In this document: one piece after another, positions 28,470 to 36,617 of the stretch | Position numbering within the stretch: position 1 is the stretch's first letter | Layout of the letters: every line of letters starts with the position of its first letter | Assembly (NCBI GenBank): GCA_003973265.1 | Contig: QNYZ01000106.1 | Coordinates: 1-47,394 of the forward strand | Direction of reading: 5' to 3' | Origin: Deltaproteobacteria bacterium | GTDB lineage: Bacteria; Desulfobacterota; Desulfobacteria; Desulfobacterales; QNYZ01 | Length of the DNA: 47,394 nt | The notes under the pieces: model-generated | What the model was told of the DNA's origin: nothing | Database searches by the model: none | The model's input: the letters and a program-made list of their open reading frames with translations, nothing else | Translations under genes and position numbers: made by a program

Positions 28470-28529
28470 TTCGATGACAGACATTGATATCGGACCCGGT
28501 CCGATGGTATACTGTTTCAGACATCGAAA
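28470..28529. promoter_or_regulatory. Divergent promoter with nested palindromes (osmC / nifU-like)
   Basis: For the plus strand, TTGATA (28484-28489) and TATACT (28508-28513) are separated by 18 bases. The spacer is almost filled by the palindrome ATCGGACC-C-GGTCCGAT (28489-28505). Outer inverted arms TTTCGATG (28470-28477) and CATCGAAA (28522-28529) frame it, and CAGACATTGA/CAGACATCGA repeat directly at 28478 and 28518. A dyad placed between -35 and -10 is typical of MerR- or Rrf2-type control; which regulator binds is unknown. Confidence 0.6.
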
Positions 28530-28555
28530 CATAATACATTAAATTTGAATTTCAA

Positions 28556-28981
28556 ATGACAAATAATTCGTTTAACTTTCTACAGGATCATTCAGCCCAT
28601 TTTCTTGAAATGGCCCTGCGGAGGGATCGGCACGAGATCCTTGCACAGCCGGATGGCCGTGGAAAACGCACCGGTACATGTGGGGATACGGTAGAAATGT
28701 ACTTATCTGTCCGAAAGGGTTGTATTCAATCGGTCACGTTTCAAATAGATGGCTGTATGAACACCAGCGCCTGTGCCAATACCGTGGCCCATCTGGCTGA
28801 AGGTAAAAATATTGAAGAAGCATGGGATATCACCCCGGAAGACGTCATCGATTTCCTGGAGACACTGCCACCGGACCATACGCATTGCGCGGAACTTACG
28901 GTCGGCGCATTCTATCAGGCCCTGGCCGATTACAGCCATAACCTGCAGACTCCCTGGAAGAAAATATACAACACCCGGTAA
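28556..28981 (+). CDS. NifU-like iron-sulfur cluster scaffold (IscU domain)
   Basis: 141 residues with the IscU/NifU N-terminal fold. Three cluster ligands are visible: GTCGDTVEMYLSV (about Cys42), QIDGCMNTSACA (about Cys67) and HTHCAELTVGAFYQAL (about Cys110). The GTCGD motif with its aspartate is the assembly-type scaffold signature. There is no NifU C-terminal or ferredoxin domain and no iscS or sufS nearby, so it is a stand-alone scaffold, frequent in sulfate reducers. It has no clear Shine-Dalgarno. It is controlled from the divergent operator at 28470-28529 shared with osmC. Confidence 0.87.
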   Translation: MTNNSFNFLQDHSAHFLEMALRRDRHEILAQPDGRGKRTGTCGDTVEMYLSVRKGCIQSVTFQIDGCMNTSACANTVAHLAEGKNIEEAWDITPEDVIDFLETLPPDHTHCAELTVGAFYQALADYSHNLQTPWKKIYNTR

Positions 28982-28991
28982 CCCGGCCCTC

Positions 28992-29447
28992 TTATCCTTT
29001 CGCAAGGCCTGGCAGCAATGCGGGTGGCACCACAATCACCGGACAAGGTGCCTTTAAAATAACCTCCTCAGCCGTCGTCCCCAGAGAACTGGACATCGCC
29101 CCTTCTCCTGCCTGAAGCGGAATATCCGTCGATGTCCCAATAACGATGGCATCTATCCCGGCATTTTTTGCCAGCTTTACCATCTCACCCACCGGGTCGC
29201 CATCGGAAACGTTGATCATATAATCTGAAAACTCCCTCTTTTTCATCCATTCCGAATACGCCGCCACCATGCGGGTTTCGCCGTCTTTTATTTTTTCAAT
29301 GGTCTCTTTTTCACCGATATCAAGACGTCCCAGACCATGGTAGATCCATAGCCGGGCATTATTTTCGGCGGCCAGGTTGAGGGCAAAATTAAAAATATGA
29401 TCACAATACGCCGTTAAGCAGGTACCGAATAATATTTTATTATACAT
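28992..29447 (-). CDS. Universal stress protein, UspA family
   Basis: 151 residues. The start at 29447 (MYNKILFGTCLTAYCDHIFN) has AAAAAGGAGG six bases upstream; a longer in-frame ORF to 29489 is not needed. The Usp fold is shown by AENNARLWIYHGLG, the nucleotide-binding GIDAIVIGTSTD and the end AEEVILKAPCPVIVVPP. The usual ATP motif G-2x-G-9x-G(S/T) is only partly kept (GTSTDIPLQAGEGAMSSSLG), so ATP binding is uncertain. It is convergent with the NifU-like gene and follows the 29541-29858 gene, with a hairpin between them. Confidence 0.88.
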   Translation of the reverse strand: MYNKILFGTCLTAYCDHIFNFALNLAAENNARLWIYHGLGRLDIGEKETIEKIKDGETRMVAAYSEWMKKREFSDYMINVSDGDPVGEMVKLAKNAGIDAIVIGTSTDIPLQAGEGAMSSSLGTTAEEVILKAPCPVIVVPPALLPGLAKG

Positions 29448-29486
29448 TTTTCCTCCTTTTTCTACGAACGGGTTTAAAATGGCCGT

Positions 29487-29514
29487 CATTGCCGGCAGAT
29501 CAATGCCGGCAATG
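29487..29514 (-). repeat. 11-bp stem hairpin between two stress genes
   Basis: CATTGCCGGCA (29487-29497) and TGCCGGCAATG (29504-29514) pair perfectly around the six-base loop GATCAA. It lies about 30 bases after the stop of the 105-residue gene and 40 before uspA. The T-run on the minus strand is weak (CCATTTTAAA), so it could be a partial terminator or a 3' stabiliser that sets unequal expression of the two genes. Confidence 0.55.
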
Positions 29515-29540
29515 AATTCGTCGGGCAGGTGAACTAAAGA

Positions 29541-29858
29541 TCATCCACCAAAATCACCACCGCCGAGGCCAATCATGGCCTCCTCCGCCGTTACGCGAAG
29601 CCGGGTCAACGCCTGATCAAACGCCTCCCTGTCAGCCTTAATATCGGTAATACCCGTCTCAGGGGTGCAATTGTCCCGAACCTGCTCGATCCGGTCATCC
29701 ATTTCCGCAATGAGGATATGCAGATCTTCGATATTGGGAAGGATTTTCTCCTTTTCTCCCCCCGGTAACGCTTCCATGTGACGGACGATGTCATACACAT
29801 TGGCCTTCCAGGCAGTGAGTTCCGCTTCCATCGTTTTGCAACAATTTCTTGCTTTCAT
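29541..29858 (-). CDS. Small coiled-coil hypothetical protein
   Basis: 105 residues, MKARNCCKTMEAELTAWKAN then a long acidic amphipathic helix pair (GGEKEKILPNIEDLHILIAEMDDRIEQVRDNC), ending in GLGGGDFGG. It has an adjacent Cys pair near the N-terminus and no membrane segment. A perfect AAGGAGG sits before the ATG, and promoter module 2 lies upstream. I have an impression of similar proteins in sulfate reducers but cannot name a family; structural or chaperone-like roles are guesses. It is the first gene of a probable two-gene unit with uspA. Confidence 0.78.
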   Translation of the reverse strand: MKARNCCKTMEAELTAWKANVYDIVRHMEALPGGEKEKILPNIEDLHILIAEMDDRIEQVRDNCTPETGITDIKADREAFDQALTRLRVTAEEAMIGLGGGDFGG

Positions 29859-30005
29859 GGTTTCCTCCTTTTTGATGAGTGGGTTCTGGATACCAGCGAA
29901 GACATGCTCCCTGATACAACGTCAAATCATCGATTTATTTCGTGTACCATTTATTCTCAATGCATAAATGATGCCACCCGGATAAACACCTTTCATTAAA
30001 AATTA

Positions 30006-30141
30006 ACTATACTATAACAACCTGTTATATAATTATATATTTATATTGGCCTGGCCTATAACGGTATAGGAAAGAAGCGATTATACGTTACAGATATATC
30101 GACTTTACGTTACATTTTTATATTGGTAACGGTATGTAACC
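30006..30141 (-). promoter_or_regulatory. Promoter module 2: same layout as module 1, with GTTAC repeats
   Basis: ACTATA twice (30006-30011 and 30011-30016; TATAGT on minus), AACCTGTTAT (30019-30028), an AT-rich stretch, ACGTTAC at 30085-30091 and 30107-30113 (22 bases apart), then the 17-mer GGTAACGGTATGTAACC (30125-30141). The last element matches module 1 (GGTAACGTTAGGTAACG) at 14 of 17 positions. The closest minus-strand gene starts at 29858; the plus-strand transporter starts at 30289, so control of both is possible. The rest of the 430-base gap holds nothing further. Confidence 0.5.
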
Positions 30142-30288
30142 ACTTGCCCGTTTCCATTCCATACGGGTCGCCCCGTGCCATATCTTTTTTTTAGTTGGTG
30201 AAAATCAAGGGCTATGGTATTAGTTGGAAACGGTTATAGGATAAAGGATCTCTGGTCTCTTGAACAAAATAACATTGGACGGTTTTAC

Positions 30289-32139
30289 ATGGCGGACACA
30301 GAAATAGCTCAACCCGGTCAGGATGCGGAGCACAGCGATACGGCGGAGGCCTCGTCATTGGCACCTGAAACGCATAAAGAAGAAACGTCACAGGCAATTA
30401 CGGCCCATAAAAAGGGAGGCATGGGCCAGCTGGCAGCCACCGCGATCTGTGGCAACGACATCACCTCTTCATGCCTGTACGTATCGGCCCTGGCGATTAT
30501 TTATGCAGGCCGATGGGCGCCGATTGCCCTGTTGCTGGTCGCCGGACTTCTCTACCTGTTCCGTTCGATCTATGCTGAGGTGGTCGGGGCGCTGCCCCTC
30601 AACGGCGGGGCTTATAATGCCCTGCTGAATACGACCAGCAAGTACCGGGCCTCCATCGCCGCCTGCCTCACCTTGTTGTCCTACATGGCCACGGCCGTTA
30701 TTTCGGCCAGCGAAGCCATGCACTACGTCCAAACCATATGGAACGATCTTTCCGTTACCACGGCAACCATCGGCGTGCTGGTCTTTTTTACGGTATTGAC
30801 CATAATCGGTATCGCCGAATCCGCCCGGGTGGCTATTTTCATCTTTATCTTTCATATAACTTCCCTGGTACTTCTGTTTGCAGTCGGTATTATTTATATT
30901 TATCATACCGGTCTGGGGGTTTTGTTTCAGAACATCTCGACACCCACCCCCGGAGGAGTGGCAATGGCCATGTTTTTCGGGTTTGCGGCATCCCTTCTGG
31001 GGATCTCCGGTTTTGAAAGCTCCGCTAACTTCGTTGAAGAACAGGCCGAAGGTATTTTCCCCAAAACCTTGAGAAACATGTGGATCGCCGTCACGATCTT
31101 CAACCCGGGAATGGCCATCCTGGCACTGGCCTTACTCCCCATGGGCGAAGTCGGTGCCCATCACGAGGCACTGCTTGCCCACATGGGACTGCTGGCCGGT
31201 GGGCCATGGCTGTCCGACCTTATTTCAATTGATGCCGCCCTGGTATTGAGCGGGGCGGTTCTGACAAGTTTTGTCGGTGTCAACGGGCTGGTCCGACGGA
31301 TGGCCCTGGACCGCTGTCTGCCGCAATTTTTACTCAAAACCAACCGCCGCGGCACCACCCACCGGATTATCGTCTCCTTTTTTATCTTATGCGTATCGAT
31401 TCTGCTGATCACCAAAGGCGAACTGAAAGCACTTGCCGGTGTCTATACCATATCCTTTCTGTCGGTGATGGCCCTCTTCGGGCTGGGCAACATCTTCCTG
31501 AAAATCAAGCGGGCCGGGCTTCCCCGGCCGACGGTTGCGCCAATGTTTTCCGTTCTGATCGCCATCGCGGCCGTTATTACCGGCCTGGTCGGCAACGCCG
31601 TCATGAACCCGCCGTATCTGCTTGTTTTTCTGGAATACTTTTTCTTCGCCATGCTCGTTGTCTCCATCATGCTGGGCCGGATTATCATTCTCCAGGCCTG
31701 CCTGTTTGTTGTCAGAAGCATCCTGAAGTATTTCATCACCCATATGAGTGCCATTTCCCGGACGCTTCGCGAGAAAATCGACGATATCAATTCACAGCAG
31801 ATTGTTTTTTTTACGCGGGGGGACAACCTGGCCAATCTCAATAAAGCCCTTTTGTATGTCAAACAAAACGAACATACCAACCGGGTAAAGGTCGTTACCA
31901 TAGTACCGCCCGGCGGCCAGGTGCCAGAGGATCTTGAAAGAGATTTGAAACTGCTTGATGAAGTTTACCCGTCGATTGACATCGATCTGGTCGTGCAGAC
32001 CGGTCAATTTGGGCCGGAAATGGTCCAGCGGCTTTCAAAAGAATGGAATATCCCCACCAACCTCATGTTTATCGGCTCTCCGGGAACGCACTTTCTGTAC
32101 GGCCTGGCCGAACTGGGAGGGGTCCGGCTGATTATTTAG
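30289..32139 (+). CDS. APC-family amino acid permease with USP-like C-terminal domain
   Basis: 616 residues. A hydrophilic N-terminus of about 45 residues is followed by the transporter core of about 12 transmembrane segments (about 45-460), with CGNDITSSCLYVSALAI and LPLNGGAYNALL as APC-type helix 1 and loop motifs, and GFESSANFVEEQ in the helix 6 region. The last 130 residues (INSQQIVFFTRGDNLANLNKAL to LAELGGVRLII) form a cytoplasmic domain like the universal stress proteins. Substrate is unknown. The ATG at 30289 is chosen; an in-frame ATG at 30214 would add 25 residues with atypical codons. The next plus-strand gene is a glutamate dehydrogenase, which hints at amino acid use. TTTGTATCC repeats (32140 and 32156) follow the stop. 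Confidence 0.87.
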   Translation: MADTEIAQPGQDAEHSDTAEASSLAPETHKEETSQAITAHKKGGMGQLAATAICGNDITSSCLYVSALAIIYAGRWAPIALLLVAGLLYLFRSIYAEVVGALPLNGGAYNALLNTTSKYRASIAACLTLLSYMATAVISASEAMHYVQTIWNDLSVTTATIGVLVFFTVLTIIGIAESARVAIFIFIFHITSLVLLFAVGIIYIYHTGLGVLFQNISTPTPGGVAMAMFFGFAASLLGISGFESSANFVEEQAEGIFPKTLRNMWIAVTIFNPGMAILALALLPMGEVGAHHEALLAHMGLLAGGPWLSDLISIDAALVLSGAVLTSFVGVNGLVRRMALDRCLPQFLLKTNRRGTTHRIIVSFFILCVSILLITKGELKALAGVYTISFLSVMALFGLGNIFLKIKRAGLPRPTVAPMFSVLIAIAAVITGLVGNAVMNPPYLLVFLEYFFFAMLVVSIMLGRIIILQACLFVVRSILKYFITHMSAISRTLREKIDDINSQQIVFFTRGDNLANLNKALLYVKQNEHTNRVKVVTIVPPGGQVPEDLERDLKLLDEVYPSIDIDLVVQTGQFGPEMVQRLSKEWNIPTNLMFIGSPGTHFLYGLAELGGVRLII

Positions 32140-32304
32140 TTTGTATCCAGGTTACTTTGTATCCGGATCAGGCACGACCTGTTTGCAAGGTTGAACCACC
32201 GCTGCAGGCAAAAATGGCGTCTCCGATGAGTATTTACACCGGCAACCTGGATATGATACTGTTTTTATCCTTCACAAACCCGCATCATGCATCAGGAACC
32301 GAGT

Positions 32305-33660
32305 ATGAACGAGATCATCAGCCGCATTAAAGCCAAAACCCCCGGGGAAAAAGAATTTCACCAGGTTGTTGGCAAGGTCATGGAAACCATCCTTCCCGTC
32401 GTTGAAAACAATCCGGCTTACCGCGACGCCAGTATTCTGGAACGGCTGGCGGCGCCTGACCGTATCCTGATTTTCCGGGTCTCCTGGATGGATGATCAGG
32501 GAAAGGTCCAGACCAACAACGGGTTCCGCATCGAGATGAACAATGCCCTCGGCCCCTATAAAGGAGGGCTCCGGTTTCACCCCTCTGTTACGCTGGGAAT
32601 TCTGAAATTTCTTTCCTTTGAGCAGACTTTTAAAAATGCCTTGACAACATTACCGCTCGGTGGTGGCAGCGGCGGGTCCGACTTTGACCCCATGGGGAAA
32701 TCGGATATGGAAGTCATGCGCTTCTGCCAGAGTTTCATGACCGAGCTTTTCCGTCATATCGGTGCCAACACCGATGTACCCGAAGGTGATATCGGTGTGG
32801 GTGCCCGGGAAATCGGATACCTTTTCGGCATGTATCGCAAATTGAAAAATGAATTTACCGGTGTGATGACCGGTAAGGGGATAGGATGGGGGGGAAGCCT
32901 GATGCGTCCTGAAGCCACCGGCTACGGATGTGTTTACTTCGCCGCTGAGATGATGGCCAACCGGTGGAACCAGACGCTGACGGGTAAAAATTGTCTGGTC
33001 TCCGGCGCCGGAAACGTTGCGCGCCATACCATCGAAAAATTGATCGACATGGGCGCCACGGTCCTCACTGCATCGGATTCATCGGGGTATATCTACGATG
33101 AAGAAGGCATTGATCCGGGTAAACTGGCTTACCTGAAGCGATTGAAAACCGTTCGAAGGGGACGCATTTCCGAATATGCGGATAAATACCCTGCCGCTGT
33201 CTACACGCCGACCGATGCCACTCTGGATCATCATCCGCTATGGTCCCACCGGGCCGATTGTGCCTTCCCCTGCGCCACCGAAAATGAAATCAACGAAAAA
33301 GACGCCTATAATCTGGTCAACAACGGCATCCGCGTGATCTGCGAATGCGCCAACATGCCCTGCACCCCCGAAGCCGTCGATCTGTTTACCGATCGGAAAA
33401 ACATTCTCTATGCCCCGGCCAAGGCCGCCAGTGCCGGCGGCGTGGCCGTATCGGGCCTGGAGATGGCTCAAAATAATATGCGTCTGACCTGGACCCGGGA
33501 AGAAGTGGATAAACAGATGAAAGTCATTATCAAACAGCTCCACCAGACCTGCCTGGATGCCGCCGAGCAGTACAGCTGTCCCGGAAACTATATGGTTGGG
33601 GCCAATATCGCCGGGTTTTCCAAGGTAGTTGATGCCATGCTGGACCAGGGGCTGGTATAG
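32305..33660 (+). CDS. gdhA: Glutamate dehydrogenase family protein lacking the catalytic lysine
   Basis: 451 residues, the length of hexameric bacterial GDH. AGGA eight bases upstream supports the ATG at 32305. Conserved features: GPYKGGLRFHPSV with Lys86, FEQTFKNALTTLP with Lys110, the acid/base Asp in NTDVPEGDIGVGAREIG, the nucleotide-binding SGAGNVARHTIEKL, and AASAGGVAVSGLEMAQN. The PROSITE-type active site should read GG-G-K-GGSDFDP; here it is GGGSGGSDFDP, with Ser122 (AGC, 32668-32670) in place of the catalytic lysine that activates the substrate in characterised enzymes. Either activity is lost or changed, or a sequence error occurred. Cofactor preference cannot be told. Confidence 0.9.
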   Translation: MNEIISRIKAKTPGEKEFHQVVGKVMETILPVVENNPAYRDASILERLAAPDRILIFRVSWMDDQGKVQTNNGFRIEMNNALGPYKGGLRFHPSVTLGILKFLSFEQTFKNALTTLPLGGGSGGSDFDPMGKSDMEVMRFCQSFMTELFRHIGANTDVPEGDIGVGAREIGYLFGMYRKLKNEFTGVMTGKGIGWGGSLMRPEATGYGCVYFAAEMMANRWNQTLTGKNCLVSGAGNVARHTIEKLIDMGATVLTASDSSGYIYDEEGIDPGKLAYLKRLKTVRRGRISEYADKYPAAVYTPTDATLDHHPLWSHRADCAFPCATENEINEKDAYNLVNNGIRVICECANMPCTPEAVDLFTDRKNILYAPAKAASAGGVAVSGLEMAQNNMRLTWTREEVDKQMKVIIKQLHQTCLDAAEQYSCPGNYMVGANIAGFSKVVDAMLDQGLV

Positions 33661-33709
33661 GAGTATGCTGCCAATCATTCATCGATTAGCCCCTTGATTA
33701 ATCTGCCCC

Positions 33710-36571
33710 TTACCTTTTCTGCGTGCCGGGCTGCATGATCAGATCCGGGCGTCCTTTGAGATATGCGGTGATCGTCCGCCCCAGAAAAAGCTGCGCGCCG
33801 TCAGCGGCGGTGGAAATATTGTCAGCGACTGACATTTTCACGTCTTCCCGGCTCGTTCCGGCCGATCGTCCCAGGATGATAATTCTATCTTTCAGCGTTT
33901 CCATTGCCCAGTCACTGGCCTGATCAAAATTCGTAAAACTTCGGGCACCTTCAACCCCCGTAATGATAAATTCTCCGTCGTTACCGGGGTTAATCTGAAC
34001 CTGTCTGCTGATCCTCACCTGGCTGGTAATCGCACCGACCGCATTGGCCACATCGGCGTCCGGCGGCAAAATGGCTTTTGTCCCCAGGACTTCTCCGGCC
34101 CGGGGAACAAAATACATTGCCGGCGCGCCGATACCGATAACCGGGCGGTGAAGATCAATGCGGACACGATAGTCATCGGTTCCACCGGTAAATAAATTAT
34201 TCATCAACGCCCGGCATATGTCACACGCTTCCAGATCGTCGGGCACAACTTCTTCATCCAACTGCTTTTTAAGCAGTTCCATGGCCACCCGGCGCACGAC
34301 CCTGTCCAGCAGAAAATCGATCAACTCCGCCTGGTTCCACCCGGTTACCTCGCAAAACAATTCACACATTTTCCCGGCGGTTTCGGTATCCCACCGGTTA
34401 AACCGGCCGGTAACATGCAGCAGATCGGTTGGAGTCAGTCCGCATCGCTGGATCACCCCGGCCATTTCAAGCCGCTCCAGGTTGAGCAGCCGCCAATGCC
34501 CGGTATCAAAATGCTGCGCCAGTTCGTCCAGGGAGCAGGGCCGTTTTTCCAGTAACGCCAGGATACGCTTTTCTTCATCACGCAGCAACAGGTCACCCGC
34601 CTGCCCGACCCGGGTCAAAACCTGCATCGGCCAGGAACCGGAGCGGTACAGGTGCAACCGGTTGGCCATAAATCGAAATACCTGCCGAAAACCGGCGCTC
34701 ATTCCATCTGATGTTCTGCCTGCGGATTCGTCATGGTGAAACCCGGCCCAGGAAATGGGTGCCACCCGTTGGGGTCCGATGACAAACTGACCTTTTTTCC
34801 ACTGAATCAGGCTGTCGCCTCCGAGCCCCGCGGTGCGCATATCCAGGGCCCGGACGTGTGTTTTATATCCGCCGATAACGGTGCCGCTTTCGCACACGCG
34901 AACCTGTCCCGATTTCAACCCGGCCGTATCGGTTGTCGTCCCCCCGATGTCAACCACGATCGCATCCTCGTATCCGGTCAGGTGCATGGCCCCGGCCACA
35001 CTGGCCGCCGGGCCGGACAGCACCGTTTCCACAGGTCGATCCCTGGCCACCTCGGCGGCAATGAGCGACCCATCGCCCTTGACCACGACAACCGGGGCCA
35101 AAATATTCCGCCGGGAAAGGACAGTTTCCATCTCGCGGATAAATTTTTCCAGCCGGGGAATAATCTGCGCGTTCAACACAGCGGTCTGGGCCCGGGTTCT
35201 AAAATCGAGCATTTCCGATAATTCATGCCCGCAGGTCACGCTGAGTCCGGTTTCTTCTCTCAGGATTTTTTTGACGAGCAGTTCATGGGCCGGGTTGACA
35301 GCACCGGCAAAACCTGAGACGGCAAACGCCCGGACTTCCTTTTTCTCCACCATCCGGCGGGCAACTTGCCTCACCTGCGCCGCGTTGACCGGGCAGATTT
35401 CTTTGCCCGTGATTTCCAGCTGCCCGTCGATAACGGCCTTGGGTTCACAGGGAATATCCCCGGAGCGAAAAACGCCGTAAGGCGGCATCAATATTAACCC
35501 GACCGTCTGCCCCTCCCCTTCTACTATGGCATTTGTGGCCAGCGTGGTAGACACGGCCACCAGTTCAACCTTTTGCAGCAGATCCGCATTTAAGCCGTCC
35601 AGCGCCGCGCCAATGCCGACGGTAAAATCCCAGCGGGTCGTCAGGGCTTTGTTTTTCCCCCGCAGCTTTTTCTGTGCAAAATCATAGATGACTGCATCTG
35701 TGTAGGTACCGCCCGCATCCACCCCCAGGCCGAATCGAACCATGGCATCTCTTGAACCGGCAGCCGGCCTGACTTCGCGCTTTATCGTTTTGGATCCGTG
35801 CGAAACTGACCCGGCCCGCGCAGACGCCCTGGCCGGGACAGCCGCCAGGCGTCCTTTTATCGCATCAAATGCGGTATAATAGCCCGGCGGCACCACCAGC
35901 ACTTCATCACGGGTCTGTTCCGCCGTGAGCAAGTGTTCAAGAAGACGGAGGTTCCCTTTAATGGTTTCATGTTTCCATCCATACTTTCCAGCCATTTCCA
36001 CGGCATCTTTGGCATACTTTTCTTTATGCGGCGCCCCCGTATCGATAAACACCGCCCGCTGATAATTCTTCTGCCAGCTGTTCAGAAAAGACATCACCGT
36101 TTCGGCATGCTCATGGCCGTACGCTTCCTCGAGCGTTTCAAAGCTGACCTCTTTATCTCCCATCCAGGCCTTTCGCCTGCGGCTGGATCGGGGCTGTGAT
36201 TTTTCAGCACACCACCCGGCGGAAAAATAATACGTTCCGGGATACCGGGCGAACTCCCGATTGTAGGCCTTGTTGCTTCCCAGAAACATGGCGATACAAT
36301 CATGGGCATTGGGAATCACCAGCGGTATATTGCGGGCCTGAATACCGACCGTGCCAAGGCCGCACACCCCATATCCGATGGCAATCCGGTCATACTGGCT
36401 CCGGCCGGAAGCCTTGTCGATGGCAGCCTGCAGCTTGCGTTTGAGTTCGGCCGGTTTGTTGTGCAGCCCGGCTTCCAGGAACCGGGTACTCACGGTGAGG
36501 CCTTTTTTTTCAGCCACCTGTTGAATATCGATGGCCAATACCGCGCAGCCGATGACATGAATACGTGCCAT
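33710..36571 (-). CDS. DUF1638 - hydantoinase/oxoprolinase (HyuA) fusion protein
   Basis: 953 residues from the ATG at 36571, which has CAGGAG six bases upstream (a longer ORF to 36664 overlaps the next gene). Residues 1-230 are a DUF1638 domain: YDRIAIGYGVCGLGTVGIQ and IPNAHDCIAMFLGS are hallmarks. A Ser/Arg-rich linker (about 240-276) leads to a hydantoinase/oxoprolinase-type ASKHA module: FGLGVDAGGTYTDAVIYD, VSTTLATNAIVEG, LSGPAASVAGA and IVVDIGGTTTDTAG. A winged-helix-like insert (LLRDEEKRILALLEKRPCSLDELAQHF) lies near 680. No HyuB partner is adjacent. In other genomes DUF1638 tends to occur near corrinoid methyltransferases, so an ATP-driven activation role is a possible inference, but the substrate is unknown. 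Confidence 0.85.
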   Translation of the reverse strand: MARIHVIGCAVLAIDIQQVAEKKGLTVSTRFLEAGLHNKPAELKRKLQAAIDKASGRSQYDRIAIGYGVCGLGTVGIQARNIPLVIPNAHDCIAMFLGSNKAYNREFARYPGTYYFSAGWCAEKSQPRSSRRRKAWMGDKEVSFETLEEAYGHEHAETVMSFLNSWQKNYQRAVFIDTGAPHKEKYAKDAVEMAGKYGWKHETIKGNLRLLEHLLTAEQTRDEVLVVPPGYYTAFDAIKGRLAAVPARASARAGSVSHGSKTIKREVRPAAGSRDAMVRFGLGVDAGGTYTDAVIYDFAQKKLRGKNKALTTRWDFTVGIGAALDGLNADLLQKVELVAVSTTLATNAIVEGEGQTVGLILMPPYGVFRSGDIPCEPKAVIDGQLEITGKEICPVNAAQVRQVARRMVEKKEVRAFAVSGFAGAVNPAHELLVKKILREETGLSVTCGHELSEMLDFRTRAQTAVLNAQIIPRLEKFIREMETVLSRRNILAPVVVVKGDGSLIAAEVARDRPVETVLSGPAASVAGAMHLTGYEDAIVVDIGGTTTDTAGLKSGQVRVCESGTVIGGYKTHVRALDMRTAGLGGDSLIQWKKGQFVIGPQRVAPISWAGFHHDESAGRTSDGMSAGFRQVFRFMANRLHLYRSGSWPMQVLTRVGQAGDLLLRDEEKRILALLEKRPCSLDELAQHFDTGHWRLLNLERLEMAGVIQRCGLTPTDLLHVTGRFNRWDTETAGKMCELFCEVTGWNQAELIDFLLDRVVRRVAMELLKKQLDEEVVPDDLEACDICRALMNNLFTGGTDDYRVRIDLHRPVIGIGAPAMYFVPRAGEVLGTKAILPPDADVANAVGAITSQVRISRQVQINPGNDGEFIITGVEGARSFTNFDQASDWAMETLKDRIIILGRSAGTSREDVKMSVADNISTAADGAQLFLGRTITAYLKGRPDLIMQPGTQKR

Positions 36572-36617
36572 GTTTTCTCCTGTAAAATATACGATCGCGG
36601 ATAATTTCGCTCTTTTC

